This document shows, in pieces, positions 14,275 to 22,547 of a stretch of DNA of 26,403 nt (its first letter is position 1; each line of letters starts with the position of its first letter). Made by a program: the position numbers and the translations under genes. Source of the stretch: Acetobacteraceae bacterium UBA6159 (GTDB taxonomy: Bacteria; Pseudomonadota; Alphaproteobacteria; Acetobacterales; Acetobacteraceae). The notes under the pieces are model-generated. The model saw only the letters and a list, made by a program, of their open reading frames with translations, made no database searches and was not told the DNA's origin. The stretch is from NCBI GenBank assembly GCA_002422345.1, contig DIUL01000202.1, positions 1 through 26,403 on the forward strand, read 5' to 3'.

Positions 14275-14964
14275 ATGAAGACATACAACTGGCTGGCCGG
14301 ACCCCTGATGGTTGGGGTCGTCAGCCTCGGCATGGCGTCGAATGCGAGCGCGGCGCTGATTTCCCACTCGGCCACGACTGGTCCGAGTTACACGAACATT
14401 GGCGGCTTCCCGACGACCATCGGGCTCCAGATGTTCGACACCAATCTGGGCACGCTGACAAACGCGGTGCTGACCATGTCGATCCTCGAGCTGGGCACGG
14501 TTCAGGTCACCAATAACAGTGGGTCGGGGAAGATCCTGAATAATGCGTCTGCCTCGAGCAATTTTTCGGTGACGTTGGCGTCTCCGCTGCTAACGCTGGG
14601 CACCACCGCGCTTGCGACGGTCACCGGACCGATCGCTCTTCCCGTCGGTGTCTCTACGTTCTTGGGTATTCCGGTCTCAGCCTCCACCAACCTCACGCTC
14701 TCCGCGCTGCAGCGTGCGGCGTTTGAAGGCGTCGGGACAAACTTCATCTCTCTGGCGATCCCGACGCCGACCATGCTCGCCGGCGGCTCGTCCAATGGCG
14801 GTCTGCAGGTGGCTTACGCCGGTGACGCCGACGCAATCCTGAGCCTGACCATCGACTACACCTACACCCCGCCCACGGGCGCTCCGGAACCCGCCAGCAT
14901 TGCGCTGCTCGGTTTCGCCGCCGCCGGGCTGGTTGGCCTCCGCCGCCGCCGCCGCCAGAAGTAA
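14275..14964 (+). CDS. PEP-CTERM sorting-domain protein, exported
   Basis: This is a 229-residue secreted protein. Residues 1-27 form a signal peptide ending SNASA. The middle is Ser/Thr/Leu-rich beta-type sequence. Residues 207-229 are a PEP-CTERM tail: PEPAS, a hydrophobic helix (IALLGFAAAGLVGL) and RRRRR. Exosortase (EpsH/XrtA type) cuts at PEP and hands the protein to the outer surface, usually with exopolysaccharide. The middle resembles the choice-of-anchor group in style. TAGGAG precedes the ATG. A sigma-54-like promoter lies upstream and a strong terminator follows. No exosortase is in the window. Confidence 0.92.
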   Translation: MKTYNWLAGPLMVGVVSLGMASNASAALISHSATTGPSYTNIGGFPTTIGLQMFDTNLGTLTNAVLTMSILELGTVQVTNNSGSGKILNNASASSNFSVTLASPLLTLGTTALATVTGPIALPVGVSTFLGIPVSASTNLTLSALQRAAFEGVGTNFISLAIPTPTMLAGGSSNGGLQVAYAGDADAILSLTIDYTYTPPTGAPEPASIALLGFAAAGLVGLRRRRRQK

Positions 14965-15007
14965 TTCGGCAGCCGGGCTTACGCTCCCGGACGTTAACTC
15001 GCTCCGC

Positions 15008-15044
15008 ACCCACCGACATGGCAACATGTCGGTGGGTTTCTTCG
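15008..15044 (+). terminator. Rho-independent terminator after the PEP-CTERM gene
   Basis: A 13-base-pair perfect stem (15008-15020 with 15025-15037, arm ACCCACCGACATG) closes a GCAA tetraloop and is followed by a T-rich tail (TTTCTTC). It lies about 44 bases after the stop codon. This is the clearest terminator in the window. Confidence 0.92.
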
Positions 15045-15146
15045 TGTACTATGGTTATGTCCCGGCATCCGCCCGGCAGGCGGGACAGGCAAACCTCATA
15101 CCGTCTTGGCGTTGATCCCTGTCCCCGACCGGAAGAAGGGTCTTGG

Positions 15147-15488
15147 CTAGAACAGCCGCCCCCCATCCGGAACCCGGAAATCCGGCTTGATCAGCACAAC
15201 CGCCCCGTCCTCATCCGGCATCCCCAGGGTCAGCACCTCGCTCATGAACGGCCCGATCTGCCGCGGCGGAAAATTCACCACCGCGCAGACCTGACGCCCG
15301 ATCAACTGGTCCGGTTTGTAGTGAACCGTCAGTTGCGCGGATGACTTCTTCACCCCGATCTCCCCCCCGAAATCGATCGTCAGCTTGATCGCGGGCTTGC
15401 GCGCCTCCGGGAACGGCTGGGCGTCGATCACCGTGCCCACGCGGATATCCACCGCTTCGAAGTCGGCATAGGTGATGGTGTCGGTCAT
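15147..15488 (-). CDS. csaA: CsaA-type tRNA-binding domain protein
   Basis: This is a 113-residue protein made of one tRNA-binding (EMAP II-like OB) fold. It has VDIRVGTVIDAQPFPEARKPA at the N-terminus, QL..HY.P..LIGRQVCAVVNFPPRQIG in the middle and the late SEVLTLGMPDEDG. CsaA is a dimer that binds tRNA and is described as having secretion-chaperone activity. The ATG at 15488-15486 has a strong AGGAGGG upstream; the longer frame starting at 15554 lacks one. It runs towards the PEP-CTERM gene. Confidence 0.93.
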   Translation of the reverse strand: MTDTITYADFEAVDIRVGTVIDAQPFPEARKPAIKLTIDFGGEIGVKKSSAQLTVHYKPDQLIGRQVCAVVNFPPRQIGPFMSEVLTLGMPDEDGAVVLIKPDFRVPDGGRLF

Positions 15489-15818
15489 CGTGCCCTCCTG
15501 TTGGCAGCACCCCTCATCCGGGGGCCAGCCCGTGTAACATATCACCGCGCGCATGGCGGTCCCAACAAGCCGAACCGGCAGCCGGCGATTGCCTCGGCCA
15601 CCCCATCGGCGGTATAGAACGAACCATAAACATCAAGCCGAGGCCCCGCCGGAAAAACACCCCCCGAAAGACCCCATGCACCGTGAGCGGCCGAAAATGC
15701 ATGCGGCAAGACCCCATGCACCGTGAGAACCGGGCCAGCCGCCCCGACGCCCGATTGCCAACCCGTCCCCCGCCCGTCAGTTTATCAGGCGAACAAACCG
15801 CCACCGCAGGGGACGTCC
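15489..15818. other. 330-base divergent intergenic region with a direct repeat
   Basis: This stretch separates csaA and the gamma-glutamyltransferase. No convincing gene lies in it. It holds the paired 20-base repeat at 15668-15727, described separately. Open frames crossing it are antisense extensions of neighbours. Confidence 0.5.
15668..15727. repeat. 20-base direct repeat, two copies 40 bases apart
   Basis: AAGACCCCATGCACCGTGAG occurs at 15668-15687 and again, without a change, at 15708-15727. The 20-base spacer holds ATGCATGC, so an ATGCA element recurs three times at roughly two helical turns. It lies about 90 bases upstream of the gamma-glutamyltransferase start. It may be a regulator binding array or a recent short duplication. 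Confidence 0.75.
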
Positions 15819-17417
15819 ATGCGCGATTACCATTTTCCCGGCCGCAGCCCGGTCTATTCAACCCATGGCATGGCCGCCACCTCGATGCCCGCCGCCACCC
15901 TGACCGCGCTCGATGTCCTGCGCGCCGGCGGCAATGCGCTGGATGCCGCCATCGCCGCCTGCGCGGTCCTGTGCGTGATTGAGCCGCAATCGACCGGCAT
16001 CGGCGGCGACTGCTTCTGCCTTTATGCCCCGAACGGCAGCGGCAAGGTCATCGGCCTGAATGGGTCCGGCCGAGCGCCGGGGGCGGCGAATATTGATTGG
16101 TATGAGAGCCGGCAGATGGCGGCGATCGACAATACCTCGGCCCACGCCGTCACGGTCCCCGGCGCGATCAACGCGTGGGAGACGCTGCTGAAGGCCCACG
16201 GCACCAAGGGCCTGGATGAGCTGCTGCAACCCGCGATCCGCATGGCCGCCGAAGGCTGGCCGGTGCATCCGAAAGTGTCCTCCGACTGGAAGGCGTCCGA
16301 GGACAAGCTGCGGAAGAACGGCACGCAGATGTTCCTGCCGAACGGCGGCGCCCCCAAGGTCGGCGACCGCTTTGTCCAGCCTGGCCTGGCCGAGACCCTG
16401 CGCACGATCGCCAAGCACGGGGCCAAGGGCTTCTACGAAGGCCCCGTCGCCGCCGACATCGTCGCCACCCTGCGGGAACGTGGCGGCCTGCACACGGAAG
16501 AGGACTTCGCCGCCGGCCTGAACGGCGCCAATTTCGTGGAGCCGATCCAGATCGACTGGAACGGCTACACCGTCCATCAAATCCCCCCCAACGGCCAAGG
16601 CATCCTCGTCCTCATGATGCTCGGCATGCTGGGCGGGCTGGGGGATGCGCCCGACGGTCCCTCCGGCCTCATCCGCGCGCACCGTCATATTGAGGCCGCG
16701 CGCCTCGCCTACCGTGACCGTGACGCCTTCGTGGCCGATCCGCTGCGGGTGGACGTGCCGGTGAAGAAGCTGCTGTCGCCGGAGTATCTGGCCGCACAGC
16801 GCGCCCTGATCAGCGATGCCGGGGCCATGCGGAACCTGCCGGCGGCCGGTGAGTCGATCATGCCGCCGCACAAGGACACGGTCTATCTGTGCGTCGTCGA
16901 CAAGGACGGCAACGCGTGCAGCTTCATCAACTCCCTGTTTGAGAGCTTCGGGTCTGGCATCCTGGCCGAACGCTCGGGCGTGATGCTGCAGAACCGCGGC
17001 TTCGGCTTCCGGTTGGAGAGGGGGCACCCGAACTGCATCGCCCCCGGCAAGCGGCCGATGCACACGATCATCCCGGGCATGGTGACGAAGAATGGGGAAG
17101 CCGTGATGCCCTATGGCGTCATGGGCGGGCACTACCAGCCGATGGGCCATAGCTGGTTCCTGACCAACTTCCTGCAATACGGGCTGGATATCCAGGAGGC
17201 GATCGACCTTCCGCGCCTGTTCCCCTTCAAGGGCAAGATCCAGGTGGAGCGGGGGATTTCCCCCGAGGTCCTGGCCGGCCTGCGCCGCCTGGGTCACGAG
17301 CCGGAATTGATCGACAAGCCGCATGGCGGCGGCCAGGCGATCTGGATCGACCGCGCCCGCGGGCATCTGATGGCGGGGTCGGAGCCCCGGAAGGACGGGC
17401 TCGCGCTGGGGTATTAG
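15819..17417 (+). CDS. gamma-glutamyltransferase family protein
   Basis: This is a 532-residue Ntn-hydrolase. The N-terminal part has HGMAATSMPAAT.TALDVLRAGGNALDAAIA and GIGGDCFCL. Autocleavage should occur before Thr354 in KDTVYLCVVDKDGNACSFINS, and that Thr becomes the nucleophile. Later elements are PGKRPMHTIIPGM and VMGGHYQPMGH. It has no signal peptide, so it is probably cytoplasmic and may act on gamma-glutamyl compounds or, like some relatives, as an acylase; the substrate is not certain. I chose the ATG at 15819, which begins at the conserved HFPGRSPVYSTHG segment and has AGGGGA before it, over the upstream frame start. Confidence 0.92.
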   Translation: MRDYHFPGRSPVYSTHGMAATSMPAATLTALDVLRAGGNALDAAIAACAVLCVIEPQSTGIGGDCFCLYAPNGSGKVIGLNGSGRAPGAANIDWYESRQMAAIDNTSAHAVTVPGAINAWETLLKAHGTKGLDELLQPAIRMAAEGWPVHPKVSSDWKASEDKLRKNGTQMFLPNGGAPKVGDRFVQPGLAETLRTIAKHGAKGFYEGPVAADIVATLRERGGLHTEEDFAAGLNGANFVEPIQIDWNGYTVHQIPPNGQGILVLMMLGMLGGLGDAPDGPSGLIRAHRHIEAARLAYRDRDAFVADPLRVDVPVKKLLSPEYLAAQRALISDAGAMRNLPAAGESIMPPHKDTVYLCVVDKDGNACSFINSLFESFGSGILAERSGVMLQNRGFGFRLERGHPNCIAPGKRPMHTIIPGMVTKNGEAVMPYGVMGGHYQPMGHSWFLTNFLQYGLDIQEAIDLPRLFPFKGKIQVERGISPEVLAGLRRLGHEPELIDKPHGGGQAIWIDRARGHLMAGSEPRKDGLALGY

Positions 17418-17508
17418 GCGTCGGTCGCCGGAACCATGTCGTCGGGTCGTGGCGGTTCACCGCCCGCCCGCCGCATAGTTGCTTGAATTCAAAAGAAAGC
17501 GCCACGCC

Positions 17509-19005
17509 ATGACCGAACCCTGTGACCTGACCGCCGTCGAGGCGCGCCGCATGATCGGCGCCCGACGCCTCGCGCCATCGGAACTGCTGGAAAGCTGCAT
17601 CGCCCGGATCGAGGCGGTGGACCACGCCGTCAACGCTGTGGTCGCCCGCGACTTCGACCGCGCCCGAAAGACCGCGAAAACGCAGGACGACATGCTCGCG
17701 ACCAGCCGCGATCCCCTGCCGCCACTCTTCGGCCTGCCCGTCGGCATCAAGGACCTGGAAGAAACCGAGGGCCTCCGCACCACCCACGGCAGCGTCATCT
17801 TCAAGGACTACGTCCCCACCCAGGACGAGCGGGTCGTCGCCGCCTGCCGCCAGGCCGGGGCCATCGTCATCGGCAAGACCAACACGCCCGAGTTTGGCGC
17901 CGGCGCCAACACCCGCAACGCCGTCTACGGCGCCACCGGCAACCCCTTCGATCCCGCGAAGTCCTGCGCCGGGTCGTCCGGCGGATCGGCCGTGGCCCTG
18001 GCCACCGGCATGGCGCCGATCTGCACGGGATCGGACACCGGCGGCTCGCTCCGCAACCCCGCCGGGTTCTGCGGCATCGTCGGCTTCCGCCCCACCCCCG
18101 GCCTGGTTCCCAGCGACAAGCGCGGCATGGGGTGGAGCAACCTCCCCGTCCTAGGCCCCATGGCCCGGACAGTCCCCGACACCTGCCTCATGCTCGGCTC
18201 CATCGCCAGCACGGACGCCCGCGACCCACTGGCCTCCACGATCCATGGCCGGACGGTCCACAACCCCGGCGACTTCTACCCGCCGGCCGAGATTGACCTG
18301 GCCCGCCTGCGCGTCGCCATCACCCCGGATTTCGGTTTCGCCCCGACCGAGCGCCATATCGCCGAGGTCCTGGCCGAAAAGACCGGCCTGTTCCGCGACT
18401 GCTTCGCCCGCGCCGACGACGCGACCCCCGATTGCACCGGCACGGATGAGGCGTTCGAGGTTCTGCGTGCCCTTGGCTTCCTGTCGAGCCATCTGGAAAA
18501 GACTCGGACAAGGCCCCAGGACGTCGGCCCGAATGTGCGGGCGAATGTCGAGGAAGGCCTGCGCTACTCGGCCCTGGACGCGGCCAAGGCGATGACGCTG
18601 CAGACCTCGATCTACCGGCGCTGGCAGACCTTCTTCCAGGATTACGACGTGATCCTGACCCCGACCCTGACGATCAGCCCGCGGTCCTGGCGGGAACTCT
18701 ACCCGGCCGAGATCGACGGCAAGCCGACCCGTACCTATTACCACTGGCTGGCGCTGGCCTATGCGGTGACGATCAACGGCCATCCGGCCGTGTCGATCCC
18801 GGTTGGCGTGGACCGCAATGGCATGCCCTTCGGCATCCAGATCGTCGGCCCGCGCGGCGGTGACGCCTTCGTCCTGTCGGTGGCCGCGGCGCTCGAACGG
18901 CTGCTGGCCGGCGACAAGCGCACTGCCCGACCCATCCCCGACCTGGCCCGCCTGAAGGCGGCGGCCCCGATCAGCGGGATGGAAGGGTTCATGGGGTTCG
19001 ACTGA
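17509..19005 (+). CDS. amidase-signature family hydrolase
   Basis: This is a 498-residue amidase with the full Ser-cisSer-Lys triad: Lys81 in LPVGIKD, Ser156 in GSSGGSAVAL and nucleophile Ser180 in GSDTGGSLRNPAG. Length matches the stand-alone amidases that hydrolyse small amides; it is not GatA because no gatB or gatC is near. Residues after the signature end in the usual AVSIPVG and PFGIQIVGP. The ATG at 17509 is preferred over an in-frame TTG at 17479. It follows the gamma-glutamyltransferase by about 90 bases and may share its nitrogen-salvage role. Confidence 0.9.
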   Translation: MTEPCDLTAVEARRMIGARRLAPSELLESCIARIEAVDHAVNAVVARDFDRARKTAKTQDDMLATSRDPLPPLFGLPVGIKDLEETEGLRTTHGSVIFKDYVPTQDERVVAACRQAGAIVIGKTNTPEFGAGANTRNAVYGATGNPFDPAKSCAGSSGGSAVALATGMAPICTGSDTGGSLRNPAGFCGIVGFRPTPGLVPSDKRGMGWSNLPVLGPMARTVPDTCLMLGSIASTDARDPLASTIHGRTVHNPGDFYPPAEIDLARLRVAITPDFGFAPTERHIAEVLAEKTGLFRDCFARADDATPDCTGTDEAFEVLRALGFLSSHLEKTRTRPQDVGPNVRANVEEGLRYSALDAAKAMTLQTSIYRRWQTFFQDYDVILTPTLTISPRSWRELYPAEIDGKPTRTYYHWLALAYAVTINGHPAVSIPVGVDRNGMPFGIQIVGPRGGDAFVLSVAAALERLLAGDKRTARPIPDLARLKAAAPISGMEGFMGFD

Positions 19006-19435
19006 TCGGTCCATTTGCCTCCAACGCCGCGCGCAGCTTGCCCTCGATCGGGGCCGCGCGCCGCGTGGTCAGGTCGAGCAGCACCAGGACGCACTCGGCC
19101 GTCGCGGTGCAGGTGCCCTCCTGGAAGATGGCCTGCGCCAGCGTGAATGACGTCCGCCCGACCCGGGGCACGGCGGTGCCGATATCGACCGCGGTGCCCC
19201 AATGCATCTCGGCTCGGAAATCCATCACCAGCCGGACGATCGCGAATCCGTGCCCGGGCGGGGTGAGGTCAGCCTCCCGGTCGAGCAGGAACGTGATCCG
19301 CCCCGTCTCCAGAAACGTGGAGAACGCGGCGTTGTTCAGATGGCCGTTCAGGTCCGTGTCGCCATAGCGCGCGGTGTCGCGTGCCCAGAGCGGATAGACG
19401 GAGCGGTCGGTCGGGTCGGGGATAATGTCGGTCAT
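18989..19435 (-). CDS. hotdog-fold acyl-CoA thioesterase
   Basis: This is a 148-residue protein of the 4-hydroxybenzoyl-CoA thioesterase (YbgC-like) group. RYGDTDLNGHLNNAAFSTFLETGR carries the catalytic Asp and the GHLNN turn, followed by the DFRAEMHWGTAVDIGT strand. It should hydrolyse an acyl-CoA to free acid and CoA. Its 3' end overlaps the end of the amidase gene by 17 bases on the other strand, so the two are not co-transcribed. Confidence 0.88.
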   Translation of the reverse strand: MTDIIPDPTDRSVYPLWARDTARYGDTDLNGHLNNAAFSTFLETGRITFLLDREADLTPPGHGFAIVRLVMDFRAEMHWGTAVDIGTAVPRVGRTSFTLAQAIFQEGTCTATAECVLVLLDLTTRRAAPIEGKLRAALEANGPISRTP

Positions 19436-19466
19436 CCCTCATCATAACCCGCCGCCCCGCGCGCCG

Positions 19467-19895
19467 TCAGGCCTTGGGCGGCATTCCCGACTCGTCGACC
19501 AGATCGAGATAGGGGGAGACGCTCAGCAAGAACGCCGTGATCGCGGTCAGCAGCGCCGTCGCGGTGACCGGCTGCGGCAGTTGCACGGTCGCGGTCAGCA
19601 CCACCTGGTGGTCTGGCTGCAGGGAAACCTTCCAGTTTTCCGAGGACATCCCGGCGAAGGCCCGCATCAGCAGGAAGCTCTGCTGCCGCGACCCCTGACG
19701 CCTGTCCGCCGTGCTGGGCACGCGCCCCAGGACGGTGCGCAGCGTCAGGGAGTCCCCATCGGGCAGCACCGCCCGCATCAGATGCCCGCGCCACCGGAAG
19801 GAGAAGCAGGGGGTCGCTTCCTCCGGTACGTGACTGAGCCGTCCGTCCGGCTGGACGGTGAAGGGGCCGAGGGTGAAGGGGGCGTACAGTGGCAT
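19467..19895 (-). CDS. conserved-looking protein of unknown function
   Basis: This is a 142-residue protein starting MPLYAPFTLGPFTVQPDGRL after GGAG. I do not recognise a family. It has no signal peptide or clear membrane span. Visible features are FSFRWRGH near residue 40, a basic central segment, and an amphipathic C-terminal helix followed by LDLVDESGMPPKA. The composition alternates strands and ends with a helix, somewhat like small two-layer chaperone folds, but this is impression only. It is divergent from psd with 75 bases between starts, so the two may share a promoter region. Confidence 0.65.
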   Translation of the reverse strand: MPLYAPFTLGPFTVQPDGRLSHVPEEATPCFSFRWRGHLMRAVLPDGDSLTLRTVLGRVPSTADRRQGSRQQSFLLMRAFAGMSSENWKVSLQPDHQVVLTATVQLPQPVTATALLTAITAFLLSVSPYLDLVDESGMPPKA

Positions 19896-19970
19896 GTAAC
19901 AAGCTCCTGTCCCGGAGATGGGTAGAGCGTCAGCTTGCCCGCAAAAGATGAACCATTCATAAACGCGGGG

Positions 19971-20642
19971 ATGGCTCTTATCCAAGATTTACGTCACGCA
20001 TTCCCGCCGCCGCATCGCGCTGGCCACCCTTTCGTCCTGGGTGGTCTCGTGGCGATCGTGCTCGGCCTCGTCGTCGGCTCCTGGCTGTCATGGCTCGGGC
20101 TGGCCTTCACACTGTTCTGCCTGTTCTTCTTCCGGGACCCTACCCGCACGCCACCCGGACGGCCCGGTGCGGTCGTGGCGCCGGCGGACGGGCGCATCGT
20201 GATGGTCGGGCAGGCCGTGCCGCCGCAGGAACTCGGGCTGGGCGATGAACCGCGCTGGCGGGTCTGCATCTTCCTGTCGGTGCTGAACGTCCACGCCAAT
20301 CGCGTGCCGGCCGATGGCACCGTGACCCGGATCGCCTATCGCCACGGCGCCTTCCTCAGCGCCAGCCTGGACAAGGCGAGCGAGGAGAACGAGCGGAACG
20401 CTATGGCCATCCGCCTGCCGGACGGGCGTGACATGGCGGTCGTGCAGATCGCCGGCCTGATCGCCCGTCGTATTCTTTGCTTCGTGCATGAAGGACAACC
20501 CGTGCGCGCGGGCGACCAATATGGTTTTATCCGCTTCGGCAGCCGGACCGATCTGTACCTGCCGCCTGGGGTGATCCCCTTGGTGGTTGTGGGGCAGACG
20601 ATGGTCGGCGGCGAAACCGTGATCGCAGAGCTCACGCATTGA
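19971..20642 (+). CDS. psd: phosphatidylserine decarboxylase proenzyme
   Basis: This is a 223-residue protein of the short alphaproteobacterial type. A hydrophobic N-terminal pair of helices (about residues 17-50) is followed by FFRDP.R..P and the NVHANRVP motif. Self-cleavage should occur between Gly190 and Ser191 in RFGSRTD, producing the pyruvoyl group. It converts phosphatidylserine to phosphatidylethanolamine in the inner membrane. The ATG at 19971 is preferred over an in-frame TTG at 19935 because family members begin at this point (MALIQDLRHAFPP). pssA follows 16 bases later. Confidence 0.95.
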   Translation: MALIQDLRHAFPPPHRAGHPFVLGGLVAIVLGLVVGSWLSWLGLAFTLFCLFFFRDPTRTPPGRPGAVVAPADGRIVMVGQAVPPQELGLGDEPRWRVCIFLSVLNVHANRVPADGTVTRIAYRHGAFLSASLDKASEENERNAMAIRLPDGRDMAVVQIAGLIARRILCFVHEGQPVRAGDQYGFIRFGSRTDLYLPPGVIPLVVVGQTMVGGETVIAELTH

Positions 20643-20658
20643 ACAGGGTGACCCACCC

Positions 20659-21531
20659 GTGAACGTGACATCCCGCATTTCTCCGATCCGCCGCTTGCGC
20701 GGCTACCGAACCCGCCCCCGCTTCAAGGGGCCGTCGTTCAATCAGATCATCCCGAACCTGATGACGATGATCGGGCTGTGCATCGGCCTGACGGCGATGC
20801 GCTTCGCGATGGAAGGCCGGTTCGGCGACGCGGCCATCGCCATCCTCGTCTGCGGTGTCATCGACGGCCTCGACGGCCGGCTCGCTCGGCTTTTGAAGGG
20901 CACGTCCCGCTTCGGGGCGGAGTTCGACAGCCTGTCGGACTTCCTGTGCTTCGGCGTGGCGCCGGCGTTCACTTTATATCTATGGGCGATGCAGTCGGTC
21001 GGAGGGTACGGCTACATCCCCGGCCTGATGTTCTCGGTCTGCATGGCGCTGCGGCTGGCGCGGTTCAACGCCTCGCTGGATGGCGCACCGCGGCCGGCCT
21101 ATGCCTATAACTTCTTCACCGGCGTGCCAGCGCCGGCCGGGGCAGGGGTCGTGCTGTTCCCGCTGTTCCTGGGTCTTTACGCCCAGTCGGTCGGGTCCGA
21201 CCTGCTGCTGACCCTGGCGCGGCACCCGCTCTTCAACGCGCTCGTGCTGGTCGGGACGGCGCTCCTGCTGATTTCCACCCTGCCGGTCTGGAGCTTCAAG
21301 AACTTCAAGATCCCGACCGCCATGGTCCTGCCGCTGCTGCTGGGAACCGGTCTGTTCGTGGCGCTGCTGGTCACCGACCCCTGGGCCGCGCTGGCGCTGG
21401 GCGGCGTGATCTACCTGGGCATGCTGCCGTTCAGCCGCCGCAGCTTCCGCCGCCTGCGCCAGGAGGCGGAGGCGATGCATGCGGCCGACGACCGGCAGTC
21501 TCCTGCCGCCGCCCCGGCCGCCGATCGTTAG
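20659..21531 (+). CDS. pssA: CDP-diacylglycerol-serine O-phosphatidyltransferase
   Basis: This is a 290-residue membrane enzyme with about eight hydrophobic segments. The CDP-alcohol phosphatidyltransferase signature DG(x2)AR(x8)G(x3)D(x3)D is complete: DGRLARLLKGTSRFGAEF then DSLSD. It makes phosphatidylserine from CDP-diacylglycerol and serine, feeding Psd encoded just before it. The start is a GTG at 20659 with a weak CAGGG upstream. The last 25 residues are a polar, Ala/Pro-rich cytoplasmic tail. Confidence 0.95.
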   Translation: MNVTSRISPIRRLRGYRTRPRFKGPSFNQIIPNLMTMIGLCIGLTAMRFAMEGRFGDAAIAILVCGVIDGLDGRLARLLKGTSRFGAEFDSLSDFLCFGVAPAFTLYLWAMQSVGGYGYIPGLMFSVCMALRLARFNASLDGAPRPAYAYNFFTGVPAPAGAGVVLFPLFLGLYAQSVGSDLLLTLARHPLFNALVLVGTALLLISTLPVWSFKNFKIPTAMVLPLLLGTGLFVALLVTDPWAALALGGVIYLGMLPFSRRSFRRLRQEAEAMHAADDRQSPAAAPAADR

Positions 21532-21539
21532 TCTGTGAA

Positions 21540-21566
21540 CGGCCTGTGGCGTTTCCGCCCAGGCCG
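21540..21566. terminator. bidirectional terminator hairpin
   Basis: CGGCCTGTGGCG pairs with CGCCCAGGCCG around a TTTC loop, with one bulged T. It lies in the 43 bases between the convergent ends of pssA and the LLM-class gene. It lacks a T-run, so termination may depend on other factors, but placement and stem strength support it. Confidence 0.6.
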
Positions 21567-21574
21567 ATCATGGG

Positions 21575-22429
21575 TCAGGCGAACTTCCGGATCGTCTCCG
21601 CCCAGCGGTCCAGTTCCGGGATGATCTTGTCCGCGCCGGCCGAGTCCATGCTGATGATGATCCGCGACACGCCGATGTCCTGATACCGGCGCAGCGTGTC
21701 CATGTCGTTCGCCGACCCCCAGATCGTCACCGGGATCGAGTCGGGATCACGCCCGGCTTCCCGCGCCATATCGCGGAACCGCGGCACGAACTCACTGACA
21801 TCGCCGTATTGCGGGCGGGACTTATGCGGCACCCAACCGTCGCCGTACGCGATCGCCCGCCGAGCGCCATAGGGGAAGGCGCCGCCGACGATGACCGGGG
21901 GGTAGGGTTTCTGGAAGGGCTTTGGCCAGGCCATCATCGGCGGGAAGTCGACGAGATCGCCGTGATATTCCGGGTGTTCCTGGGTCCAGATCGCCTTCAT
22001 CGCCTCGACCCGTTCCCGCACCAGCTTCCAGCGGCCCTTGAAGTCGGTGGTGCCGTGGTCGGCCATTTCCTCGGCGTTCCAGCCGCCGCCAATGCCGAAC
22101 AGGAAGCGGCCCTTGGACACCTGGTCCAGCGACGCCACGAGCTTGGCCGTCTGGATCGGATCGCGCTGCACGACCAGCGCCACGCCGGTGCCCAGCTTGA
22201 TGGTCTTGGTGGCGACGGCCGCGGCGGTCAGGGACACGAAGGGGTCCATGCACTCGGCGTATTTGCGCGGCAGTTCGCCGCCCGCCGGGAAGGATGATCC
22301 GCGCGACAGCGGGATATGGGAATGTTCCGGCGCCCAGACGGATTCAAAGCCCCGTTCCTCCAGCGCGCGGGCGAAATCCGTCGCCTCCATCGCGTAATCG
22401 GTGAAAAACATCGCGCCGCCGAACTGCAT
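21575..22429 (-). CDS. LLM-class flavin/F420-dependent oxidoreductase
   Basis: This is a 284-residue luciferase-like TIM barrel. It has ALEERGFESVWAPEHSHIP early, LGTGVALVVQRDPIQTAK and GRFLFGIGGGWNAEEM in the middle, and VGGAFPYGARRAIAYGDGW later. These are the usual cofactor-binding strands of the bacterial luciferase-like monooxygenase/F420 oxidoreductase group. Whether it uses FMN or F420 cannot be told from sequence reading alone. The ATG at 22429-22427 has GAGAGGAAA upstream; the longer frame from 22732 is antisense to the next gene. Confidence 0.9.
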   Translation of the reverse strand: MQFGGAMFFTDYAMEATDFARALEERGFESVWAPEHSHIPLSRGSSFPAGGELPRKYAECMDPFVSLTAAAVATKTIKLGTGVALVVQRDPIQTAKLVASLDQVSKGRFLFGIGGGWNAEEMADHGTTDFKGRWKLVRERVEAMKAIWTQEHPEYHGDLVDFPPMMAWPKPFQKPYPPVIVGGAFPYGARRAIAYGDGWVPHKSRPQYGDVSEFVPRFRDMAREAGRDPDSIPVTIWGSANDMDTLRRYQDIGVSRIIISMDSAGADKIIPELDRWAETIRKFA

Positions 22430-22547
22430 GGCTGGTTTCCTCTCTGGTTGGCGCCAGTCTACCGGGATTCCCAATCGCGTGTCAGGGGCGGTGGCTTGAG
22501 TCCGGGCGGCGCAAGGCCCATCTGGTCGCGGGCAAGGAGACCCGTGG

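Noticed and set aside
15059..15086. GTCCCG...CGGGAC hairpin near the end of csaA
   Set aside because: The stem competes with an alternative CCGCC/GGCGG pairing and there is no T-run, so I did not call a terminator for csaA.
15858..17366. 502-codon minus-strand frame across the gamma-glutamyltransferase
   Set aside because: Antisense shadow; no start signals and no recognisable motif, while the plus frame has the full catalytic signature.
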